Assembly: GCF_023264675.1 (NCBI RefSeq)
Contig: NZ_JAHFVG010000001.1
Coordinates: 1 to 64,000 of the forward strand
Direction of reading: 5' to 3'
DNA: 64,000 nucleotides
From: Rhodococcus sp. (in: high G+C Gram-positive bacteria)
GTDB lineage: Bacteria; Actinomycetota; Actinomycetes; Mycobacteriales; Mycobacteriaceae
In this document: positions 15,621-22,269 of the stretch, piece after piece
Layout: every line of letters begins with the position of its first letter
Position numbering within the stretch: position 1 is the first letter of the stretch
Notes under the pieces: generated by a model
The model's database searches: none
Told to the model about the DNA's origin: nothing
Seen by the model: only the letters and a program-made list of their open reading frames with translations
Made by a program: the position numbers and the translations under genes

Positions 15621-16922
15621 TCAGGACAGACGCAGCCGCCCGATCGCCGGCGCCACCGAATGAGGCAGCAACCGCCCCAGGTTCTCCGGGAGCAGCAGTT
15701 CCACGGTTGCCGATTCGTCGAACCGATACGGCTGGGTCAGCACAATCCCCGACAGGTGTTTGCGTAGCCGCGACATCTCGGCACGCACCGTGATGGCCCG
15801 GCCATCGTCGCCGAACAGATCCGCGGCCATCTGCGCCGCACTACGCCCCTCACGATTGACCGCGAGCAAGCACAGGATCTCGGCGTGACGCGGGGTCGGT
15901 TCGTGCGTCCACTCCCCCACCTCGCTCCTGATGTGCACGCGGGTCTGCTGAGGCTGGCGAAGATCGATAGTCACCGTAGTGGAATTACCTGTCTCCGAGG
16001 GCGTTCCACGATCACCGGATCCCGTGGGTCGTACCAGCCATCCACCGGGCAGCGGCTCGAAATCGCAGACACCGAGCGTCGGCAGCCAGAACCGGCCGGT
16101 CGCCAGATCCTCCGGCAGCAGAATGCGGTTCCGCAGCGCGACGGATTCGACCGCGGCGACCCACCCGTTGGCGTCCACTGCCAGCGCTGGACTCTGCAGT
16201 CGCGCCAACATCGGAGCAGCCACCGACCGAAGCCGGTCAAGATTCTGCCGATGATGCTCGCGCAGTTGCGATTCAGCGAGCCGAGCAATCGCGTCGACCA
16301 ACGCGAGCGTCGTGGGATGTACCGTGCTCGCCGGGCCGCTCACATCGACGGCGCCGATGACATGGCCGGTGCGCGGATCCTTGATGGGCGCACCGGCACA
16401 CGTCCACGGATGATGGCTTCGCACATAATGTTCCGCCGAGAAGATCTGAACCGCGCGCCGCGACACCAACGCCGTTCCGATGGCGTTGGTGCCGACAGAA
16501 TCCTCGGCCCAACTTGCACCCTCGACGAATCCGAGACTGTCGGCGCGGTCGAGCACCGACGTCGAACCGCTGCGCCACAGAACGCGGCCGTGCCGATCGG
16601 CGACGACGAGAATGTTGTCGCCGTCCTGCACGACCGATTCGAGGCCGCGGGCAAGGTCGTCGAGGATGTCGAACAGCCCCGATTCCCGACGGCTCAGTTC
16701 GAGATCGGACACGTCGATCTGCGGCGAGGACACGCTCCGCTGCTCCGGGTCGATCCCGAGGGTCTGCAGGCGGCGCCATGAATCGCCGATCACCTCGCGA
16801 GGCCTGGCAGGCGACTTGCTTCCGGCCATCGTGGCGTCGTACACAGCCGTGAGGATCTGCGCGTAGCGGCGCGGATCTTCACCGGCCGCCAGCGCAGGTT
16901 CAGGGCCTGTCGACTGAGTCAT
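15621..16922 (-). CDS. GAF-domain transcriptional regulator (AcoR-type sensor, non-AAA)
   Basis: Regulator of 433 residues. The N-terminal part has the AcoR-like entry motif (SWRRLQTLGID) and a GAF sensor with WAEDSVGTNAIGTAL and HHPWTCAGAPI (residues about 140-190). There is no AAA+ domain. The C-terminus holds a winged-helix-like domain (RHAEILCLLAVNREG, TVRAEMSRLRKHLSG). Such proteins activate solvent/diol catabolism genes in actinobacteria. It follows the 2,3-butanediol/acetoin dehydrogenase genes on the same strand, so acetoin or butanediol is a reasonable inducer. The ATG at 16922 is chosen; a TTG three codons upstream is possible. A CRP-like palindrome lies 11 bp upstream. Confidence 0.84.
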   Translation of the reverse strand: MTQSTGPEPALAAGEDPRRYAQILTAVYDATMAGSKSPARPREVIGDSWRRLQTLGIDPEQRSVSSPQIDVSDLELSRRESGLFDILDDLARGLESVVQDGDNILVVADRHGRVLWRSGSTSVLDRADSLGFVEGASWAEDSVGTNAIGTALVSRRAVQIFSAEHYVRSHHPWTCAGAPIKDPRTGHVIGAVDVSGPASTVHPTTLALVDAIARLAESQLREHHRQNLDRLRSVAAPMLARLQSPALAVDANGWVAAVESVALRNRILLPEDLATGRFWLPTLGVCDFEPLPGGWLVRPTGSGDRGTPSETGNSTTVTIDLRQPQQTRVHIRSEVGEWTHEPTPRHAEILCLLAVNREGRSAAQMAADLFGDDGRAITVRAEMSRLRKHLSGIVLTQPYRFDESATVELLLPENLGRLLPHSVAPAIGRLRLS

Positions 16923-16932
16923 TACGGACAAG

Positions 16933-16948
16933 TGTGCTCCAGGTCACG
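16933..16948. promoter_or_regulatory. CRP/GlxR-like palindrome
   Basis: TGTGC-TCCAGG-TCACG, eight of ten conserved positions of TGTGA-N6-TCACA, just upstream of the GAF regulator start. The central hexamer TCCAGG matches the site at 36834. Confidence 0.45.
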
Positions 16949-16970
16949 TCGAGGGTGCAAAAACAGGTGC

Positions 16971-17738
16971 TCAGCGGAAGACGAGACCGCCGTCGATGAG
17001 CCCGGCCTGCCCCGTCATGTAGTCCGAGTCCGGCCCGGAGAGGTACGACACGAACGCTGCAACATCCTCCGGTGTCTGCGCCCGACCGAGGGCGATCCCA
17101 CCGACGAACTTGTCGTAGGTCTCCCCCTCGGCGGCGCCCGTCAGTTCGGCGAACCGCTTGTCGATGGTCACCCACATGTCGGTTCCGACGACGCCCGGGC
17201 AATACGCGTTGACGGTGATGCCGTGCGCCGCGTATTCCTTCGCCGCGGCCTGGGTCAGTGCGCGCACCGCAAACTTGGTGGCGCTGTACACCCCGAGCAT
17301 CGCGAAGCCGTCGTGGCCGGCGATCGACGACGCGTTGACGATCTTGCCCTTCTGATTCAGCGACTTGAATTTCGCGGCGGCGGCCTGGATTCCCCAGAGA
17401 ACACCGTCGACGTTGACTGCCCAGATCTTCTTCGTGTCCTCGGGGCGAACATCGTCGAGAGGCGCAACCTGAGCGATTCCCGCGTTGTTGATCATGACGT
17501 CGAACCCGCCGAGCGCTTCGTCTGCATGGTCGACGGCGGCGAACACCTGGTCGCGGTCACTGACGTCGGCGACGAACGTCGTTGCCTTGCTGCCTAGTTC
17601 ACGAACCTCGGCGGCGACGGCCTCGATCTTGTCCTGGTTGATGTCGACGAGAGCGATGTCGTGGCCGTCGTTCGCCAGCCTCAGCGCGATGCCGCGGCCG
17701 ATGCCCTGTCCGCCGCCCGTGACGAGTACGACGCTCAT
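16971..17738 (-). CDS. SDR dehydrogenase, acetoin/diacetyl reductase-like
   Basis: Classical short-chain dehydrogenase of 255 residues. Cofactor motif TGGGQGIG (about 8-15), NNAG, catalytic Ser in NASSIAG, YSATK (Tyr/Lys) and the C-terminal [13 protein letters not shown] typical of the BudC/ButA meso-2,3-butanediol or diacetyl reductases. It interconverts acetoin with diacetyl or 2,3-butanediol using NAD(H). ATG 17738 overlaps the stop of the butanediol dehydrogenase (ATGA), so both act in one pathway. Exact stereochemistry cannot be read from sequence. Confidence 0.88.
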   Translation of the reverse strand: MSVVLVTGGGQGIGRGIALRLANDGHDIALVDINQDKIEAVAAEVRELGSKATTFVADVSDRDQVFAAVDHADEALGGFDVMINNAGIAQVAPLDDVRPEDTKKIWAVNVDGVLWGIQAAAAKFKSLNQKGKIVNASSIAGHDGFAMLGVYSATKFAVRALTQAAAKEYAAHGITVNAYCPGVVGTDMWVTIDKRFAELTGAAEGETYDKFVGGIALGRAQTPEDVAAFVSYLSGPDSDYMTGQAGLIDGGLVFR

Positions 17739-18790
17739 GCCTGGCCCTCGCTCGGATCTACGAGGACCTTCATCTTCGTGCCGGCGTGGAGTGCTTCGAA
17801 GCCGTCGTCGATGACGGATTCGAGGGCGATCTTGTCGACCCATCCCGTCGTGTCGTAGGCGCCCGTGCTCATCAGGTCGATGACGGCGTCGTAGTCCGCC
17901 GAGGTGTAGCAGAGTGATCCCTGGATGCGGGACTCGTTCATCACGATCTTCTGAAGCGGTGTCATCAAGGGCTTTTCGTAGATCGCGACGCTGATGAGCG
18001 GTTTGCGGGCGCCGATGCATCCGAGGGCTGTTTCGACGGCAGGTTGAACGCCCGCGGCGTCGTAGATCGCGTCGGCGCCGCGGCCGTCGGTCTCGTCGGC
18101 GATGAAGCCCGGGACGTCGACGGACGTCGGATCGAGAGTCTTGGCGCCGAGCGCCTCGATGGAGGCACGGCGCGTCGGGGACGGCTCGACGACGAATACG
18201 TTCTCCAGCCCCTTGCCGCGGAGCGCGAACCACAACCCGATGCCGATCGGACCGGCGCCGAAGACCATGGCGGTGTCGTCGGGAGTGGGTTCGCCGAGCG
18301 TCGCAGCGTGGAACGCCACCGACATCGGTTCGACGAGAGCTCCGAGTTCGAGCGAGACGTTCTCGGGGAGGTGGTGGATCATGTTCGTCGGCACGACGGT
18401 GTATTCGGCCATTCCGCCGTCGGACATCAGACCATGGAATCCGATCTGCTGACAGATGTTGTAGTTGCCCGCCCGACACGGACCACAGTGCCCGCAGCGG
18501 TACAGCGGTTCGATAGCCACACGATCGCCGACCTTCGTCCCGGTAACACCCTTGCCTACTTCGGTGACCGTCCCGGAGAACTCGTGGCCCAGCACGAGAG
18601 GCAACTGCTGATGGGTGAGCGGATGCGGCTCAGTAGGGATGAAGATCGGTCCGGCGTAGTACTCGTGCAGGTCGGTGCCGCAGATACCGTTGTAGCCGAC
18701 CTTCACCTTGACCTCACCCTCGCCGGGTGAGGGCTCCAGTACGTCGGCGATCTCCACCTTGTTCGGGCCGTAGTACACAGCTGCGCGCAT
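17735..18790 (-). CDS. bdhA: 2,3-butanediol dehydrogenase (zinc MDR family)
   Basis: Zinc-dependent medium-chain dehydrogenase of 351 residues matching (R,R)-butanediol dehydrogenases. The catalytic zinc region is [15 protein letters not shown] with GHEFSG, the structural zinc Cys cluster is [15 protein letters not shown], and the NAD loop is FGAGPIGIG (about residues 178-186). The extended loop [16 protein letters not shown] is characteristic of this subgroup. It oxidises 2,3-butanediol to acetoin. It heads the operon with the SDR. Upstream lie a GGAG ribosome site, a CRP-like palindrome and a TGCAAC direct repeat. Confidence 0.9.
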   Translation of the reverse strand: MRAAVYYGPNKVEIADVLEPSPGEGEVKVKVGYNGICGTDLHEYYAGPIFIPTEPHPLTHQQLPLVLGHEFSGTVTEVGKGVTGTKVGDRVAIEPLYRCGHCGPCRAGNYNICQQIGFHGLMSDGGMAEYTVVPTNMIHHLPENVSLELGALVEPMSVAFHAATLGEPTPDDTAMVFGAGPIGIGLWFALRGKGLENVFVVEPSPTRRASIEALGAKTLDPTSVDVPGFIADETDGRGADAIYDAAGVQPAVETALGCIGARKPLISVAIYEKPLMTPLQKIVMNESRIQGSLCYTSADYDAVIDLMSTGAYDTTGWVDKIALESVIDDGFEALHAGTKMKVLVDPSEGQA

Positions 18791-18830
18791 CGGTTACTCC
18801 TTGATCGAGGGTTCTATGCGGCTATGTCTA

Positions 18831-18846
18831 TGTGACCTGAGGCACA
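18831..18846. promoter_or_regulatory. CRP/GlxR-like palindrome
   Basis: TGTGA-CCTGAG-GCACA, nine of ten conserved positions of TGTGA-N6-TCACA, about 40-56 bp upstream of the butanediol dehydrogenase start and 4 bp from the TGCAAC repeat. Confidence 0.55.
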
Positions 18847-18850
18847 ACGC

Positions 18851-18872
18851 GACAGGGTTGCAGGGCGTTGCA
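18851..18872 (-). promoter_or_regulatory. TGCAAC direct repeat, site 1
   Basis: On the minus strand TGCAAC-GCCC-TGCAACCCTG: two TGCAAC half-sites one helical turn (10 bp) apart. Close matches occur at 20819 and 22185. It is a candidate activator site for the butanediol operon. Confidence 0.5.
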
Positions 18873-18897
18873 TGCTCTCCGGTGCGCGGGTACGGGT

Positions 18898-19023
18898 CTA
18901 TCGGCGGGTGACTGCTCGCACAGTGCGCGTCACGATCACCATCGTCGACCCCAGCACGAACAACACCACACAGGGTCGCGGCGTACACCACCGGCGAGAT
19001 TGCGGGGAGCAGCGATCCAGGTG
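18898..19023 (-). pseudogene. Possible decayed ABC-permease C-terminus
   Basis: The 300-bp gap 18791-19090 holds the butanediol promoter and this stretch. Minus-strand frames give SLLPAISPVVYAATLC and then, after a one-base frame change, VVLFVLGSTMVIVTRTVRA to a stop at 18898. Joined, they resemble the last helix of an ABC transporter permease. No start or further homologous sequence is seen upstream. This is a weak call based on hydrophobic pattern and one apparent frameshift. Confidence 0.25.
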
Positions 19024-19090
19024 CTGACGGATCACGACGCGGCGCCGACTGCCCACGAGATCGTACGGGCCGAAAAGTTGTGCGTTTCTT

Positions 19091-19948
19091 TCAGAATCCT
19101 GAGACTGCGACCTCCGCTGCCACACGCGCCAGGGGCTCGACGCCTGGCCGCGGATCCCGAGCAGGCCAGGCGAGCACCGTCGTGATCTCGGGAGCATCGA
19201 CGATGGGGACTGCCACATGTTCCGGCCATTGCCAGGCGCGGCTGGATGCCGGAATCACCAAGAGCGCCTTGCCCAGTGCGACGAGTTGGGCGATCTCCGA
19301 CTGCGTGCGCACTTCGGGGCCGGGCCCCGCCGGGTAGGTGCCATCGAGTATCGGCCATCGAGCCATCGGCAGATCCGGGACGCGGCGAATCTCGTCCATC
19401 GTGAGCTGCGTTCTCGCCGCGAGGACGTGGTCTGCCGGGACGATCGCGACCTGCCCTTCGGTGAGCAGATCCTCGGTGTCGAAGCCGGCGAGGTCGTCGA
19501 CGGGCCGGTGCATGACGGCGACGTCGGCTTTACCCTGCCGCAGCAGCCTCGCTTGCTCTCCCACCTCGCACAGCAACACTTCGACATCGGGGACATCAGC
19601 CCTGTTCGCAAACTCGCCGAGCAATCGCTGCAGCAACGAGTGCGACGCCCCCGCCTTGGTCGCGAGCACCAGTGGCCGCCGACCGGCACGTCTGGTCCGC
19701 TCCGCGGCCGCTTCGACGGCGTCGATCACAATCCGCGCCTCGACGACGAGAACCTGCCCGGCGACGGTGAGCGCGACGCCCCGGCGGTTACGCTCGAACA
19801 ACCTCACGCCGAGCCGGGACTCCAGTTGTTGGATCGCACGGGACAACGGCGGTTGCGCGATGCCGATGCGCTCGGCTGCTCGGCCGAAGTGCAGCTCGTC
19901 CGCCACCGCCAGGAAGTATCGGAGCTCGCGAATCTCGAGGTCTGCCAC
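19091..19948 (-). CDS. LysR-family transcriptional regulator
   Basis: LysR-type regulator of 285 residues. The N-terminal winged helix reads LRYFLAVADELHFGRAAERI and QPPLSRAIQQLESRLG (residues about 8-45), followed by a linker helix and a periplasmic-binding-protein-like effector domain. The GTG start at 19948 puts the HTH at the usual distance from the N-terminus. It is divergent from the SDR gene at 20032 with 83 bp between them, the classical LysR/target arrangement, so it probably controls that SDR. A palindrome lies in the gap. Confidence 0.88.
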   Translation of the reverse strand: MADLEIRELRYFLAVADELHFGRAAERIGIAQPPLSRAIQQLESRLGVRLFERNRRGVALTVAGQVLVVEARIVIDAVEAAAERTRRAGRRPLVLATKAGASHSLLQRLLGEFANRADVPDVEVLLCEVGEQARLLRQGKADVAVMHRPVDDLAGFDTEDLLTEGQVAIVPADHVLAARTQLTMDEIRRVPDLPMARWPILDGTYPAGPGPEVRTQSEIAQLVALGKALLVIPASSRAWQWPEHVAVPIVDAPEITTVLAWPARDPRPGVEPLARVAAEVAVSGF

Positions 19949-19958
19949 GTGTTCCAAC

Positions 19959-19975
19959 GATACTCGCGAGGTATC
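19959..19975. promoter_or_regulatory. Candidate LysR operator
   Basis: GATAC-TCGCGAG-GTATC, a perfect 5-bp inverted repeat around a CTCGCGAG-like centre, between the LysR gene and its divergent SDR. It contains a T-N11-A LysR box pattern. Confidence 0.4.
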
Positions 19976-20031
19976 ACAGAAGAGTCGATCGGTCTTGGAC
20001 AGGATCGCCTTGACGCACCCATCCTTGAACG

Positions 20032-20748
20032 ATGAGCGAAACGAAAACTGCACTTGTCACCGGCGCCAACAAGGGAATCGGCTACGCCATCGCCCACGGT
20101 CTCGGCACCGAGGGGTTCCGCATCGCGCTGGGCGCCCGCGACGACACCCGACGTGACGCGGCCGTCGAGCGGCTTCGTGCCGACGGGATCGACGCCTTCG
20201 GTGTGGCCCTCGACGTGACCTCGGACGACAGCGTCGCAGCGGCAGCGGCCATGATCGAAAGCAGGGCAGGCAGACTCGACGTGCTGGTCAACAATGCCGG
20301 CATGGGTGGCCGAACCGACAACGGCGCTCAGGACCCGATCACCCTCGACCTCGACGTCCTGCGCTCCGTCCTCGACACCAACGTGTACGGCGCCGTCCGG
20401 GTCACCAATGCCGTCGTCCCGCTACTACTTCGGGCCGCCTCACCGCGAATCGTCAACGTGTCCAGCAACATGGGCTCGCTCACCTTGCAGACGGGTCCAC
20501 CGATGGCGGCCTACGCACCGTCGAAGACCATGCTGAACAGCATCACCACCCAGTACGCCCGGCGTTTGGCGGAGACGAACATCATCGTCAACGCATGCTG
20601 CCCCGGGTACGTCGCCACCGATTTCACCGGCCACAATTCGCCGAGAACTCCCGAGCAAGGTGCAGTCATCGCAGTACGACTCGCCACTCTGCCCGACGAC
20701 GGCCCCCGCGGCGGCTTCTTCGACGACGCTGGCTCCATCGCCTGGTGA
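20032..20748 (+). CDS. SDR oxidoreductase
   Basis: Short-chain dehydrogenase of 238 residues. TGANKGIG cofactor loop (about residues 10-17), NNAGMGG, VSSNMG with the catalytic Ser, and YAPSK (Tyr/Lys). Sequence features resemble carbonyl-reductase-like SDRs related to plant menthone/carbonyl reductases (TNVYGAVRVTNAVVPLL, CCPGYVATDF). The likely reaction is NADPH-dependent reduction of a ketone or aldehyde. It is transcribed divergently from its LysR neighbour and followed by palindrome family A copy 4. Confidence 0.87.
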   Translation: MSETKTALVTGANKGIGYAIAHGLGTEGFRIALGARDDTRRDAAVERLRADGIDAFGVALDVTSDDSVAAAAAMIESRAGRLDVLVNNAGMGGRTDNGAQDPITLDLDVLRSVLDTNVYGAVRVTNAVVPLLLRAASPRIVNVSSNMGSLTLQTGPPMAAYAPSKTMLNSITTQYARRLAETNIIVNACCPGYVATDFTGHNSPRTPEQGAVIAVRLATLPDDGPRGGFFDDAGSIAW

Positions 20749-20761
20749 GGTGTGCTCCGCA

Positions 20762-20807
20762 CCCGTGTGCGCGTAGTAGGGGCCGAGGGCGACCATGCGC
20801 ACACGGG
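20762..20807. repeat. Palindrome family A, copy 4
   Basis: The left arm CCCGTGTGCGCGTAGTAGG (20762-20780) is identical to copy 1. The right arm (20789-20807) has four differences but keeps TGCGCACACGGG. It follows the SDR stop by 13 bp, so it is a likely terminator before the next promoter. Confidence 0.75.
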
Positions 20808-20818
20808 CGGAGCAGCTC

Positions 20819-20838
20819 TGCAACCCTCCGCAACCCTG
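20819..20838 (+). promoter_or_regulatory. TGCAAC direct repeat, site 2
   Basis: TGCAACCCTCCGCAACCCTG: two GCAACCCT units 10 bp apart, upstream of the ten-helix membrane protein and followed 10 bp later by a CRP-like palindrome. Confidence 0.5.
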
Positions 20839-20848
20839 ACGCACCCCT

Positions 20849-20864
20849 TGTGATCCAGCTCATA
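20849..20864. promoter_or_regulatory. CRP/GlxR-like palindrome
   Basis: TGTGA-TCCAGC-TCATA, nine of ten conserved positions of TGTGA-N6-TCACA, 40 bp upstream of the membrane-protein start. Confidence 0.5.
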
Positions 20865-20904
20865 GTTACGGCGCACCTCATCTGCGTCCCCTAGGAGACC
20901 GATC

Positions 20905-22038
20905 ATGACCGCGACTGCAGGCGTCGAATCCAACTCGGCGACACACCGAGACTCACCTCCGCACGCACCTGCCGGGAGGTGGTTCGCCTTCGGGCTCGCG
21001 AATCTCGTTGTCGTGATCGTGATCTCGCTCGCCACCTGGTACCTGCTCGCCGATCCGACGACGAGCCCGTGGAACTTCTATCCACTCCCCTTCAACGCCG
21101 CTTTGTTCTGGGCGATCCTGTTCATCGTCTTCATCGGATTCGATTGTGAATTCGCCGGTTTCGACAGGCTCGCCCAACCCTGGCGGGGCCTGACGATTCT
21201 GGTGTCGACGGGAGTGTTCGCGGTCGCCGTGACCTGGCTCCTCGGCAGTGGCCTCGGCTCGCTGTTTCCCGATTTCGCCGGATCGCGCGAGGGCGGCCTC
21301 GGTTACTTCGCCGGAGCATTGTTCGTGCTCTTCGGCTTCGCGACCTGGGTGATGGTGGTTCTGAACTGGCAGCACTGGCCGTGGACTGTCCTGAACATGA
21401 AGCAGCCCCTGATCGGCCTGTGCGAGATCGCATTCGTCGCCGTGCCCACCCTGGCCTTGTACTTCGTCTTCGGCCTACCGTCCGTCTCACTGTCGGCAAC
21501 CAACCCCCTGATGACGGTCGACACGGTGCTCGGATGGTTCTACTCGATCGTCGTTGCTGTCATTCTCACCGGCCAGACCCTCGACAACTGGCCGTGGAAG
21601 CTCTTCGGCGGAGGCGGGCGGACCGCGCTCGCTGCCACCGTCGGCAACGCCCTCCTCGGTACCGCCATCTACTTCCTGATGGTGCCGCTCGCCAAGATCC
21701 TGATCGGATCGGCTGCCACGGCCGAGCTCGGGAGCGTCGTCGACCAGTTCCCGGCACAGATCGGAGTGTGCTGGGCGTTCTGGATGATTTTCTGGGCCAA
21801 CGCATTCGGCAATCGCTTCGGCCCGTCGGTGCGCGCAGCACTGACGTTCGTGCTGGCACTCGGCACGTTCCTCGTCTACTACCGATTCGCGGCGCAGCAC
21901 GTTCTGCACGAGCCTGAGGTCGCGACAGGAATCAGCGGAAACGCTCTCGGGTTCGTCGACTGGCTTGTGCTGTGGACGTTGATCTACGTCGTCGCATTCC
22001 AGTCGTTGGGCCTGAAGAAGCTGTCGCCGGCACAGTGA
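20905..22038 (+). CDS. Unrecognised ten-helix, tryptophan-rich membrane protein
   Basis: Integral membrane protein of 377 residues with about ten hydrophobic helices and short loops. Aromatic residues cluster at loop edges (LNWQHWPW, TLDNWPWKLFGGGG, TTSPWNFYPLPF). Charged residues inside helices are few (FIGFDCEFAGF near residue 75). I do not recognise the family: it lacks ABC, MFS and amino-acid-permease motifs. TAGGAG precedes the ATG at 20905. It shares the TGCAAC/CRP-like promoter module with the butanediol operon and with the flavin monooxygenase gene that follows, so it may import or sense a ketone or diol, or be a membrane enzyme subunit. Function unknown. Confidence 0.8.
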   Translation: MTATAGVESNSATHRDSPPHAPAGRWFAFGLANLVVVIVISLATWYLLADPTTSPWNFYPLPFNAALFWAILFIVFIGFDCEFAGFDRLAQPWRGLTILVSTGVFAVAVTWLLGSGLGSLFPDFAGSREGGLGYFAGALFVLFGFATWVMVVLNWQHWPWTVLNMKQPLIGLCEIAFVAVPTLALYFVFGLPSVSLSATNPLMTVDTVLGWFYSIVVAVILTGQTLDNWPWKLFGGGGRTALAATVGNALLGTAIYFLMVPLAKILIGSAATAELGSVVDQFPAQIGVCWAFWMIFWANAFGNRFGPSVRAALTFVLALGTFLVYYRFAAQHVLHEPEVATGISGNALGFVDWLVLWTLIYVVAFQSLGLKKLSPAQ

Positions 22039-22107
22039 CGAGACCACACGGCACCTGTTCTGCCGACTGAGATGGGTCTTCGCGGTGGATACCGAGCTGC
22101 AGTAAAC

Positions 22108-22157
22108 CCTATGTGCGTGCGAATACATAGCCCTGTGTGTATTCGCACGCACATAGG
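22108..22157. repeat. Palindrome family B, copy 1
   Basis: Perfect 20-bp inverted repeat (left arm CCTATGTGCGTGCGAATACA, 22108-22127; right arm 22138-22157) with a 10-nt loop. It lies downstream of the membrane-protein gene, as a probable terminator, and just before the monooxygenase control region. A relative is at 39450. Confidence 0.8.
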
Positions 22158-22168
22158 AGGCCTCCGTA

Positions 22169-22203
22169 CGTGACGCCCGTCACGTGCAACCCGCTGCAAC
22201 CCT
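22169..22203 (+). promoter_or_regulatory. CRP-like palindrome plus TGCAAC direct repeat, site 3
   Basis: CGTGA-CGCCCG-TCACG (22169-22184) is immediately followed by TGCAACCCGCTGCAACCCT (22185-22203), two TGCAAC half-sites 10 bp apart. It is the third copy of the module, upstream of the flavin monooxygenase. Confidence 0.5.
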
Positions 22204-22224
22204 CGACTTCCACACTCAACAGGA

Positions 22225-22245
22225 GTGTGCTGGGTCACAGCACAC
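22225..22245. promoter_or_regulatory. Perfect inverted repeat upstream of monooxygenase
   Basis: GTGTGCTG-GGTCA-CAGCACAC, 8-bp perfect arms, ending 24 bp before the monooxygenase ATG. It is a candidate operator, distinct from the TGCAAC repeat. Confidence 0.4.
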
Positions 22246-22269
22246 ACACGCACGACGAGGGAGCGCAGC

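Noticed and set aside
22225..22269. Upstream ATG for the flavin monooxygenase
   Set aside because: The 15 extra codons lie in the inverted-repeat operator, and the later ATG begins the conserved domain.
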